Source of the DNA: a virus
Length of the DNA stretch: 22,848 bases
Strand: one strand, 5' to 3'
IMG/VR virus record: IMGVR_UViG_3300030098_004780
Coordinates: 27,117-49,964 of that record
In this document: positions 8,461-14,072 of the stretch, piece by piece
Numbering within the stretch: position 1 is the first letter of the stretch
How the letters are laid out: every line of letters starts with the position of its first letter
The notes under the pieces: model-generated
Databases searched by the model: none
What the model was told of the DNA's origin: nothing
What the model saw: the letters and a program-made list of their open reading frames with translations, nothing else
Translations under genes and position numbers: made by a program

Positions 8461-9371
8461 TTACAGGTGGTGCTGGATTTGTAGGCACTAACTTAATAAA
8501 AAGATTATTAAAAGATGGACATGAAGTCATATCCGTAGACAACTATTCAACGGGAAAGAAGGAAAATGAACAAGAGGGTTGTTTATATTATGATAAAGAT
8601 TTATCAGATACTATATGGTGGTCTTTGTGGAATACTTGTGAATGTGATATTACTTGTGATTGTCAAATAGAGCCTGTTGATATTATATTTCATTTAGCAG
8701 CACTACCAAGAATAGTGCCATCTTTTAAAAAACCAGTAGATACCTTCAAGTCAGGTCCGATGGCAACAATTAATGTATTAGAGTGGGCTAGACATTGGGA
8801 AACGCCTGTCATATACGCTGGTTCTTCATCTGTTACCGGAGATGTGTTTGCTAACCCTTATACATTCACCAAATGGCAGAATGAACACTTATTGGACTTG
8901 TATAACAAAATATACCAACTTCCAACTTCGATATGTAGATTTTACAATGTATATGGTGAATATCAAGCAAGTGAAGGTAGCTATTGTAATGTACTAGGTA
9001 TTTTTCAGAGAAAGTTTAAAAAAGGAAATCCATTAACAATTACTGGTGACGGAGAACAGAGAAGAGACTTTACTCATGTCGGTGATATTGTTGACGGTTT
9101 AATTAGATGTGGAGAGGCTCATTTAGATGTTTGGGGTAACAAAGATGTAAATGGACAATCATTTGAGTTGGGTAATGGTAAAAACTACTCCATAAATGAA
9201 ATAGCTAAAGCTTTTGGAGATTATCCCACAGAATATATTGATGCCAGACCTGGTGAAATAAGAGAGACACTAAATAAAGACACAAAAGCTAAAGATGTCT
9301 TAGGTTGGAAACCTAGTGGAGATATTATTAAATTTATCGAAGAAAACTATGTTGTTTGTAAGACTAACTAA
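8448..9371 (+). CDS. NAD-dependent epimerase/dehydratase (GalE-like)
   Basis: A 307-residue extended short-chain dehydrogenase. The Rossmann glycine motif is TGGAGFVG at 6-13, and the ribose-binding acid is D31 in SVDNYSTG. HLAALP at 82-87 is the NAD-contact strand. S126-S128 (GSSSVTG), Y138 and K142 (YTFTK) form the active site. RFYNVYG and GDGEQRRDFTHVGD follow as in UDP-glucose/UDP-GlcNAc 4-epimerases. It is oddly marked by a cysteine cluster CECDITCDC at 64-72, in the loop before the AA motif. The ATG has AAGGAG eight bases upstream inside the previous gene. It likely supplies a C4-epimerised or 4-keto sugar nucleotide to the cassette's transferases and is the last recognisable sugar gene. 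Confidence 0.85.
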   Translation: MRALVTGGAGFVGTNLIKRLLKDGHEVISVDNYSTGKKENEQEGCLYYDKDLSDTIWWSLWNTCECDITCDCQIEPVDIIFHLAALPRIVPSFKKPVDTFKSGPMATINVLEWARHWETPVIYAGSSSVTGDVFANPYTFTKWQNEHLLDLYNKIYQLPTSICRFYNVYGEYQASEGSYCNVLGIFQRKFKKGNPLTITGDGEQRRDFTHVGDIVDGLIRCGEAHLDVWGNKDVNGQSFELGNGKNYSINEIAKAFGDYPTEYIDARPGEIRETLNKDTKAKDVLGWKPSGDIIKFIEENYVVCKTN

Positions 9372-9399
9372 CTATTTATAAGTGTAATATGAGGTTATA

Positions 9400-9633
9400 A
9401 TGGAAAATAAATTAGGTTCTTATATCAATAACTTGATGACCACGATAGTAGATAAAGAAGAAAGATTTTTTGTCAGAAAGCTAGCCTTCAATGAATTGAC
9501 TAGCTTAGAAAAAGACATCACCGGTTTTATATTTGGATACATAGATGAAATGGAAGATGGTCCTTGGAATGACGAAAATGAAAACAAAAATCAATTAGAA
9601 ATTAAGTTTGGAGACAAAAATGAAAATAAGTGA
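9400..9633 (+). CDS. Small hypothetical protein (77 aa)
   Basis: A 77-residue protein of unknown function. It is predicted to be mostly helical, with an acidic Asn/Glu/Lys-rich C-terminal tail (NDENENKNQLE) that looks disordered. The ATG follows a weak GAGG site (TGAGGTTATA). It begins a new run of small genes after the sugar cassette, and its end overlaps the next gene by 14 bases. A 29-base dyad at 9478-9506 lies within its coding sequence. No catalytic or metal-binding motif and no membrane segment is seen. Confidence 0.65.
   Translation: MENKLGSYINNLMTTIVDKEERFFVRKLAFNELTSLEKDITGFIFGYIDEMEDGPWNDENENKNQLEIKFGDKNENK
9478..9506 (+). repeat. Hairpin-forming inverted repeat inside a coding region
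   Basis: AAGCTAG at 9478-9484 is the reverse complement of CTAGCTT at 9500-9506. Inside it, TCAA at 9488-9491 pairs with TTGA at 9496-9499 around a four-base TGAA loop. That leaves a three-base CCT bulge on the 5' side. As RNA this gives an 11-pair interrupted hairpin. There is no T-run after it, so it is not a terminator. It may be chance in AT-rich coding sequence, an RNA-processing site or a protein-binding site. Confidence 0.4.
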
Positions 9634-9835
9634 TGAAGCATCAGTAGAGTTAAAAAAACTTAGAGCTGCTATTGACAACATGTACGATAAGTTAAATATA
9701 ACTTTGTACAAAAAAAATCTAGGTGCTAAGGTGAGTTATTCAGAAGTAAAACCCTTTGATCTTGTATCAGAGAACTTCGAGTACATTTCAAAAATAGTCA
9801 GAGATTTACAAGATTCTCAAAGGGTGGAGGATTAA
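9620..9835 (+). CDS. Small hypothetical helical protein (71 aa)
   Basis: A 71-residue protein with no recognised domain. It appears to be two or three helices, with charged heptad-like spacing (VELKKLRAAIDNMYDKL) that could form a coiled coil. The ATG at 9620 was chosen because GGAGA at 9610-9614 stands five bases before it. A TTG four codons earlier has no ribosome site. It overlaps the preceding gene by 14 bases and is followed after one base by the next gene. Phages of this type often carry such short acidic-helical proteins, and nothing here indicates its job. Confidence 0.65.
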   Translation: MKISDEASVELKKLRAAIDNMYDKLNITLYKKNLGAKVSYSEVKPFDLVSENFEYISKIVRDLQDSQRVED

Positions 9836-9836
9836 T

Positions 9837-10058
9837 ATGGCAAACGATCACGCTCAAGACAGATATGATCCACCAAAAGTTGGTAGTGATTTTGACAAAG
9901 AATTCTTTGGTGATGTGAATATCGGAGAAGTATTTAGACTAAGACCAAATAGTCAAGCTAAGACTTTTCGTAAAGTTAAAGATGGAGTTGCACTTGATGT
10001 GAAAGAACTAAAAGAAGTTCAGTTAGGAGATAAAGACGAAATCTATGTCAAGTCGTAA
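9837..10058 (+). CDS. Small hypothetical protein (73 aa)
   Basis: A 73-residue hydrophilic protein without cysteines, signal peptide or membrane segment. The N-terminal part is polar (NDHAQDRYDPPK) and probably extended. The C-terminal half alternates short strands (GEVFRLRP, KTFRKVKDGVALDV, DEIYVKS), which would suit a small beta domain. GGTGGAGG at 9823-9830 lies just before the ATG. The end overlaps the helix-turn-helix/zinc-ribbon gene by 14 bases, so the two are probably co-translated, and this protein could assist or modulate that one. No family is recognised. Confidence 0.65.
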   Translation: MANDHAQDRYDPPKVGSDFDKEFFGDVNIGEVFRLRPNSQAKTFRKVKDGVALDVKELKEVQLGDKDEIYVKS

Positions 10059-10551
10059 CTTTCAAAAGCCGATAAGAATCAAAGGTAAGAAACTCGTTCT
10101 TACCAAGAAGATGATTGAAGATGCTCAATCTCAGACTAAATCTAATATGGCAGCTGCTCGTTGGTTAGGTGTAAGTTACCTAACTTACCGTAAGTATGCT
10201 AAAACATACGGCTTGTTTGAGGGGCATCTAAATCCATCAGGTGTCGGCATTAAAAAAGGTTATGGTAGATGGATAAAATCACTTGACCAAATTCTTGATG
10301 GCACTAAAAAGTATCGTATGAGGGCTGGGTACATTAAGAAACGACTACTTAAAGACAAGTGGGTTGAAGAAGAATGTAGTTCTTGTGGGTACAATGAAAT
10401 TATCATAGGTAAAGAATCAGTTGCTCTTCGTTTAGATTATGTGGACGGAGATGTAACAAACAACACATTAGAAAATCTGAGATTGTTATGTCCTAATTGT
10501 TTCCTTTCACATAACGGACATATGCCATCGTCAGAGAGGTTTTACAAATGA
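10045..10551 (+). CDS. Helix-turn-helix protein with degenerate HNH/zinc-ribbon domain
   Basis: A 168-residue protein. Residues 26-52 (QSQTKSNMAAARWLGVSYLTYRKYA) look like a helix-turn-helix. The C-terminal part has the HNH-endonuclease zinc frame: C111 and C114 (CSSC), then DYVDGDVTNNTLENLRLLCPNC with C149 and C152. In active HNH enzymes of this subtype the first position reads LDHIDGD and the end reads CPNCH. Here the first histidine is Y132 and the last is F153, so cleavage is doubtful while metal binding is kept. H156 and H159 lie just after. I infer a DNA-binding regulator or structural relic rather than a nuclease. It overlaps the genes on both sides. No ribosome site is near the ATG, consistent with coupling. 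Confidence 0.75.
   Translation: MSSRNFQKPIRIKGKKLVLTKKMIEDAQSQTKSNMAAARWLGVSYLTYRKYAKTYGLFEGHLNPSGVGIKKGYGRWIKSLDQILDGTKKYRMRAGYIKKRLLKDKWVEEECSSCGYNEIIIGKESVALRLDYVDGDVTNNTLENLRLLCPNCFLSHNGHMPSSERFYK
10171..10188 (+). repeat. Palindrome GTAAGTTA-CC-TAACTTAC
   Basis: Two perfect eight-base half-sites separated by CC, with an overlapping second dyad TTAGGT (10165-10170)/ACCTAA (10178-10183). It lies in the part of the gene encoding the helix-turn-helix of a predicted DNA-binding protein. It could be an operator for autoregulation, a competing-hairpin RNA element, or a coincidence of coding sequence. The two dyads cannot fold at once. Confidence 0.45.
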
Positions 10552-10718
10552 AACAAAAAGCAATGTTAATTAAAGACTTTTTTAACGATAAGGGTGCTCT
10601 ACATCGTGGAGATAAAGTAATTATTGAGGGTAAGGCTGCTGAGGGTTTTATCAGAGTGACAACTGATACAGGTGCCATCTATGTCATCCCATCACATATC
10701 GTTAAATTAATTCCTTGA
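10548..10718 (+). CDS. Small SH3-like hypothetical protein (56 aa)
   Basis: A 56-residue protein opening in an ATGA overlap with the previous stop and preceded by AGAGGT at 10535-10540. The latter two thirds read as short strands with a central Gly-Asp turn: LHRGDKVIIEG, GFIRVTTDTGAIYVIP and HIVKLIP. This resembles a small SH3-like or KOW-type barrel, a fold often used to bind RNA or protein. That resemblance is inference from strand pattern only. Its last codons carry the -35 box of the promoter for the deformylase gene. Confidence 0.6.
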   Translation: MKQKAMLIKDFFNDKGALHRGDKVIIEGKAAEGFIRVTTDTGAIYVIPSHIVKLIP

Positions 10719-10743
10719 CATATACATTATTTCTTCGTATATT
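10715..10743 (+). promoter_or_regulatory. Sigma70-type promoter for def, giving a leaderless transcript
   Basis: TTGACA at 10715-10720, a 17-base spacer and TATATT at 10738-10743, an almost ideal bacterial housekeeping promoter. Transcription should begin about seven bases after the -10 box, which is the deformylase ATG at 10750. There is no Shine-Dalgarno before that ATG and no later methionine that keeps the enzyme intact. This suggests a leaderless mRNA. The -35 box overlaps the stop codon of the preceding gene. Confidence 0.75.
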
Positions 10744-10749
10744 AATAGT

Positions 10750-11379
10750 ATGAAGAAAGTAATTAATTGTATAAAAGAACACAACCCTATTATAAACAAA
10801 AAACTTCGTGAGGTCTCAGTTGAAGAAGGACTATCTATCGCAACAGAACTATTTCAGATACTTAACAAAAGAGGGGACGGTATTGGGTTGGCAGCTAATC
10901 AAGTGGGTATTGATGCACAAGTGGCCGTTGTCAATGTTCGTGAACCTTTGGTACTCATCAATCCGAAAATCATTTCAAAAGAAAATGAAATACCTTTTTA
11001 CGAGGGTTGTTTATCTTATCCAGGCAAAGGAGTACACACCAAACGATACAGAGATGTGATTATATCCACAGAACAATCAGAAAGTGATTGGTATTTTAGT
11101 GGAGCAGAAACACCTACCGACACTAAAGGTAGTTGGGAAAAACAACGAAGTAAAAAACAAGATGCAGAGTTAAGAACCTTGGAGTCTGTCTGTGTTCAAC
11201 ATGAAATCGACCATCTCAACGGTGTTGTATGTATGGATAGAAAAGTAGATACTACTGTCCAAGTTGAAAAGAAAATAGGTCGTAATCAATTAGTTACTAT
11301 CAAAAAAGATGATGCAGTTAAAGTATTAAAATACAAGAAGGCACAAACTCTTTTAAATCAAGGCTGGGTGATGGAATGA
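10750..11379 (+). CDS. def: Peptide deformylase
   Basis: A 209-residue peptide deformylase, which removes the formyl group from the first methionine of new proteins using a metal ion. All three motifs are intact: GIGLAANQ at 44-51, EGCLS at 85-89 with the metal-binding C87, and QHEIDH at 150-155 with two metal histidines and the catalytic glutamate. An insertion of about 35 residues (DWYFSGAETPTDTKG onward) separates motifs 2 and 3. An extra C-terminal segment (KKIGRNQLVTIKK... LKYKKAQTLLNQGW) follows. Both insertion and tail make it longer than the usual phage enzyme of 130-150 residues. Marine phage deformylases are thought to help make host or photosystem proteins during infection. It has its own strong promoter and apparently no leader, and the stop overlaps the mazG start. 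Confidence 0.95.
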   Translation: MKKVINCIKEHNPIINKKLREVSVEEGLSIATELFQILNKRGDGIGLAANQVGIDAQVAVVNVREPLVLINPKIISKENEIPFYEGCLSYPGKGVHTKRYRDVIISTEQSESDWYFSGAETPTDTKGSWEKQRSKKQDAELRTLESVCVQHEIDHLNGVVCMDRKVDTTVQVEKKIGRNQLVTIKKDDAVKVLKYKKAQTLLNQGWVME

Positions 11380-11687
11380 AAAAAAAACCAAGCAATTGGA
11401 TAGAGGGGATGGCTATGGAATTAAAAGATAAAAAACATGAAATGGAAGATCAACTACAAGAATTAATGACCATTACTATGGAAGAGTGTGGTGAACTTAT
11501 ACAACAATGTAGTAAAGCTATAAGGTGTGATAATTACCATGACAATGAAAAACTCATCAAAGAGGTTGGTGATGTTGTGTGTATGATGGAATTGATGCAT
11601 GAATATGACCTTATAAGTTGGGAAGATGTCTACGAAAGAGTAGAAGTTAAAAAGAAAAAATTAAAAAGATGGAGTAACTTATTATGA
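11376..11687 (+). CDS. mazG: MazG-like nucleotide pyrophosphohydrolase
   Basis: A 103-residue all-alpha NTP pyrophosphohydrolase of the MazG-like group. The metal-binding pattern EExxE followed by ExxD is seen as E36, E37 and E40 (MEECGEL) and E63 and D66 (EVGDV). Such single-domain phage proteins hydrolyse (d)NTPs or related nucleotides to the monophosphate. In marine phages they may recycle host nucleotides, and a role in altering ppGpp was proposed. The ATG at 11376 overlaps the deformylase stop. A later ATG at 11415 has a better ribosome site (GAGGGG at 11403-11408) and would give a 90-residue protein. The start is therefore uncertain. Confidence 0.85.
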   Translation: MKKKPSNWIEGMAMELKDKKHEMEDQLQELMTITMEECGELIQQCSKAIRCDNYHDNEKLIKEVGDVVCMMELMHEYDLISWEDVYERVEVKKKKLKRWSNLL

Positions 11688-12622
11688 ACATAGGTTATGC
11701 GTGTATAAACATGCAATTATCATATCCACAAAAGTGGGGTGGTAAAGAAAAGGGAGTTAAACCAATCACTACAGGTCGTAGTATGATTAAGAGAACGTTT
11801 GAGTCCAAAGGTGTGGATTATGCGAGTGAACTTGCACTGGCAAATGCCATGGACTTAGATAAAATTATCGATTGGAACATTTTAAATGGTTATAAGTTTT
11901 TTCGTATTACTAGTGGACTTGCACCTTGGAAGTCGGAGTATGAATGGGAAGACTTAAAAGATTTGAAGTGGATTAAAAGATATTTACATTCTGCTGGTGT
12001 TAAGGTAGATACACATGGTGTTAGGATTACATCTCATCCAGGTCCTTTCAATGTATTGACTTCGCCACACGAACATGTTGTTGAAAATTGTGTTGGTGAC
12101 TTGACGATGCATGGCGATACATTTGATATGATGAATCTCAGTAGAACACCATACAACAAAATTAATATTCACATCGGTGGTGCTTATGGTGACAAACCAA
12201 AATCAATGGAAAGGTTTTGTAAAAATTTTGAAAGACTACCGGATAGAGTTAAGTCTCGTTTGACGGTAGAGAATGATGATAAATCAAGTATGTATTCAGT
12301 TAAGGAGTTATATCATGGAGTATACAGTAGAATTGGCGTGCCCATTGTGTTCGACTACCATCACCACCGTTTTTGTGATGGGGGGCTTAGTGAACAAGAG
12401 GCTTTGGAGTTGGCTATATCAACTTGGCCGGAGGGTATCACACCAGTTGTACACTATAGCGAGAGTCGGAGTAAAGAACGACTTGACGAATCAATTAGAC
12501 CTCAAGCCCATTCTGATTACGTCTACGATTATATTGACACTTATGGTAATGATGTTGATATCATGGTAGAGGCTAAACACAAGGAGTTGGCTGTTGCTAA
12601 GTATCTTGAACTACATGGTTGA
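11684..12622 (+). CDS. uvsE: UV damage endonuclease (UvsE/UVDE)
   Basis: A 312-residue UV damage endonuclease, a TIM-barrel metal enzyme that nicks DNA 5' of pyrimidine dimers and other lesions. Family residues are in order: ITSHPGPF at 115-122, H143 in TMHGD, NIHIGGAYGDK at 161-171, the ENDD block at 196-199, FDYHHHRF at 223-230, HYSES at 257-261, H276 in HSDY, and E296 in MVEAK. The length matches the family. It would protect phage DNA in sunlit water. The start overlaps the mazG stop by four bases, with GGAG nine bases upstream. The stop overlaps the start of the small gene at 12615. Confidence 0.93.
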   Translation: MNIGYACINMQLSYPQKWGGKEKGVKPITTGRSMIKRTFESKGVDYASELALANAMDLDKIIDWNILNGYKFFRITSGLAPWKSEYEWEDLKDLKWIKRYLHSAGVKVDTHGVRITSHPGPFNVLTSPHEHVVENCVGDLTMHGDTFDMMNLSRTPYNKINIHIGGAYGDKPKSMERFCKNFERLPDRVKSRLTVENDDKSSMYSVKELYHGVYSRIGVPIVFDYHHHRFCDGGLSEQEALELAISTWPEGITPVVHYSESRSKERLDESIRPQAHSDYVYDYIDTYGNDVDIMVEAKHKELAVAKYLELHG

Positions 12623-12716
12623 TAGGTTACAGAAGTTAATATTTCTTTGGAAATATAAAAGACATCTGAAAAAGAGAATCGAAAAGAATGATTTCGGTAG
12701 AAGAGAAGAGTGGTAA
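12615..12716 (+). CDS. Small basic hypothetical peptide (33 aa)
   Basis: A 33-residue reading frame starting eight bases before the uvsE stop and ending in TAATG shared with the next gene. The N-terminal third is hydrophobic (LQKLIFLW) and the rest strongly basic (KYKRHLKKRIEK), ending NDFGRREEW. The layout resembles the peptide at 2174. It has no ribosome site of its own, so translation would depend on coupling to uvsE. An amphipathic helix lying on a membrane or nucleic acid is plausible but unproven. Confidence 0.5.
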   Translation: MVDRLQKLIFLWKYKRHLKKRIEKNDFGRREEW

Positions 12717-12838
12717 TGAAAAGTAAATCAAAAAGAAGTGTAACCGAAGCGGACGTAAGGTGGGAGTATTTTAAAGGTTTTGTTTGGTTAATATTAGGGT
12801 ATTTGTACTTTCATTTTGTTATAATGGGTTGGGCGTAA
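12716..12838 (+). CDS. Small single-pass membrane protein (40 aa)
   Basis: A 40-residue protein joined to both neighbours by TAATG overlaps. A basic polar N-terminus (KSKSKRSVTEADVRWE) is followed by one hydrophobic segment, residues 19-40 (FKGFVWLILGYLYFHFVIMG), rich in aromatics. This predicts a single membrane helix with the N-terminus inside. No family is recognised. Tiny phage membrane proteins of this sort include lysis, superinfection-exclusion and host-inhibition factors, but nothing here tells which. Confidence 0.6.
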   Translation: MKSKSKRSVTEADVRWEYFKGFVWLILGYLYFHFVIMGWA

Positions 12839-13044
12839 TGAAGTTAGAACTAGAGCATCAATCAATTAATGAGATAGGTAAGTTATTGGTTATTTTTTTG
12901 TCTTATTTATTTTCAAATGGTCTTTATCATATTTCATTTACATTAAATAAGATATTTAGATATTTATTAGAGTCTGTGGGTTATAAACCTAAGTTTGTAG
13001 AATACCCAAAACAAGAAAAAGATGAGGATATATTAGGAATTTAA
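12838..13044 (+). CDS. Small membrane protein (68 aa)
   Basis: A 68-residue protein. The ATG at 12838 lies in a TAATG overlap, and a longer reading in the same frame would start at a TTG buried in the previous gene. Residues 13-36 (IGKLLVIFLSYLFSNGLYHI) are hydrophobic and could be one membrane helix or a membrane-lying helix. The C-terminal third is charged (KQEKDEDI). Its function is unknown. A 15-base gap with an AGGAGA ribosome site separates it from the next gene. Confidence 0.6.
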   Translation: MKLELEHQSINEIGKLLVIFLSYLFSNGLYHISFTLNKIFRYLLESVGYKPKFVEYPKQEKDEDILGI

Positions 13045-13059
13045 AGCTAGGAGAAAACA

Positions 13060-13206
13060 ATGAGTAAATTCATGAAAGCAATAGAGACACTAAAACGATG
13101 GATAGGTATAGATAAAAGAAGTGGTGAAGACAGAAGAAAAAAGAAACCACGAAAAAGAAAATACGAGAAAAGAAAAGCCGGTATAAAATCGGATAGGAGA
13201 AAGTAA
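13060..13206 (+). CDS. Small highly basic hypothetical protein (48 aa)
   Basis: A 48-residue protein with TAGGAGA at 13048-13054, five bases before the ATG. The first 18 residues form an amphipathic helix (KFMKAIETLKRWIGI). The rest is dominated by Lys and Arg (RRKKKPRKRKYEKRK), with very few acidic residues. It probably binds nucleic acid or an acidic surface. The stop shares bases with the next start (TAATG). Its composition stands out from the weakly acidic to neutral neighbours. Confidence 0.6.
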   Translation: MSKFMKAIETLKRWIGIDKRSGEDRRKKKPRKRKYEKRKAGIKSDRRK

Positions 13207-13328
13207 TGGACATTGAGACTTTAAATTATCTTGGATATGGAGAGGTATTTGAAATATCATTATGGATAACAATTATGTATGTTGGTAAAGGTTTCATTGA
13301 TGAGTTTTTCAATCGGAGATTAAAGTAA
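13206..13328 (+). CDS. Small membrane-associated protein (40 aa)
   Basis: A 40-residue protein bounded on both sides by TAATG overlaps. It begins acidic (MDIETLNYLGYGEVFE), has a short hydrophobic stretch at 18-27 (SLWITIMYVG), and ends basic (FFNRRLK). The charge arrangement would fit a helix with its C-terminus inside the cell, though the hydrophobic stretch is short for a full crossing. No family is recognised. It is the last of five tiny genes leading into the putative exported protein at 13328. Confidence 0.5.
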   Translation: MDIETLNYLGYGEVFEISLWITIMYVGKGFIDEFFNRRLK

Positions 13329-13918
13329 TGTTAGATAGTTTATTAGCCGGTGTAATGTTATTCAGTTCATTCGCGGCAAGGACAGCCAATGTCGAACCTA
13401 ATCCTGATGACTATGAAATTAGTGTCGGATTAAATCATGAAAATTTTTACGTCAATAGACAATGGGAGAGGGAACTTGGTGAACCTTATGTTGATGATTT
13501 AATTTGGTTGAAACTAGACAATCAAATATATTTCAAGCCTGAGTACATGAATAAACAGAGTCGTAATGTCAAGTATCTAAAGATTGACTGGCGAAGTAAG
13601 TGGAAAGATTGGTCGTTTGGATTTACAAGTCGTAATGATGAAGATAATATTCTTAGTCAAAATTTTGTAACATTCATATCTTTTGGTATGAGTAAAAAGA
13701 AAAAGTATCATAACGATAAGATAGAAGTTGAGATTACATTCGATGGATACTTCCCACCAAACGAAGAAGAAGATAGAGATACATTTGAGTTTGAGGATAA
13801 ATTTAAAGTAAGCTGGAAACTTACTGATAAGATACGAATATACAATCTTGGAGAAATCTCTAAGTTACAAGGTAAACAGTTCTACAAGGCTAAAATAGGT
13901 TTTGAATATTCATTTTGA
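13328..13918 (+). CDS. Putative exported beta-strand-rich protein
   Basis: A 196-residue protein of no known family. The N-terminus MLDSLLAGVMLFSSFAA is hydrophobic and followed by a polar stretch, like a signal peptide, but it lacks the usual positive charges. The mature part alternates hydrophobic and polar residues in many short strands (LIWLKLDNQIYF, KDWSFGFTSR, KIEVEITFDGYF, KFKVSWKL). It ends KAKIGFEYSF, with the closing phenylalanine and alternating pattern typical of outer-membrane beta-barrels. I infer a small outer-membrane or periplasmic protein made by the phage. It is translated from a TAATG overlap. A soluble beta-sandwich is the main alternative. Confidence 0.5.
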   Translation: MLDSLLAGVMLFSSFAARTANVEPNPDDYEISVGLNHENFYVNRQWERELGEPYVDDLIWLKLDNQIYFKPEYMNKQSRNVKYLKIDWRSKWKDWSFGFTSRNDEDNILSQNFVTFISFGMSKKKKYHNDKIEVEITFDGYFPPNEEEDRDTFEFEDKFKVSWKLTDKIRIYNLGEISKLQGKQFYKAKIGFEYSF

Positions 13919-13935
13919 TATTTATAGGTGAGGAA

Positions 13936-14043
13936 ATGAAAGTAAAAAATTCAAAAGATCAATCCTTTACTCCGTTAGTAAATAAGTGGACGATAACCAC
14001 TTCTTACAAAATAAAAATAGTTTACAAAGTGCTTGACTATTAA
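13936..14043 (+). CDS. Small hypothetical protein (35 aa)
   Basis: A 35-residue reading frame preceded by AGGTGAGG at 13926-13933. It is basic and polar at the start (KVKNSKDQS) with a strand-like second half (WTITTSYKIKIVYKV). No domain is visible. Its end contains GCTTGACT at 14031-14038, the same -35-like word that marks other promoters in this window, so the sequence may serve regulation as much as coding. Confidence that it is a true gene is moderate. Confidence 0.4.
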   Translation: MKVKNSKDQSFTPLVNKWTITTSYKIKIVYKVLDY

Positions 14044-14072
14044 TGATATTTAGCGTTAACTTTAGGAGTAAT

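Noticed and set aside
12784-12837. Longer version of the protein at 12838 starting upstream at a TTG
   Set aside because: That extension lies wholly in the preceding gene, while the ATG in the TAATG overlap fits the pattern of the neighbours.
14033-14062. TTGACT with a TTAACT/TAACTT -10 candidate
   Set aside because: The -10 boxes match only half of the consensus. The -35 word alone is not enough, although it equals that of the accepted promoters.
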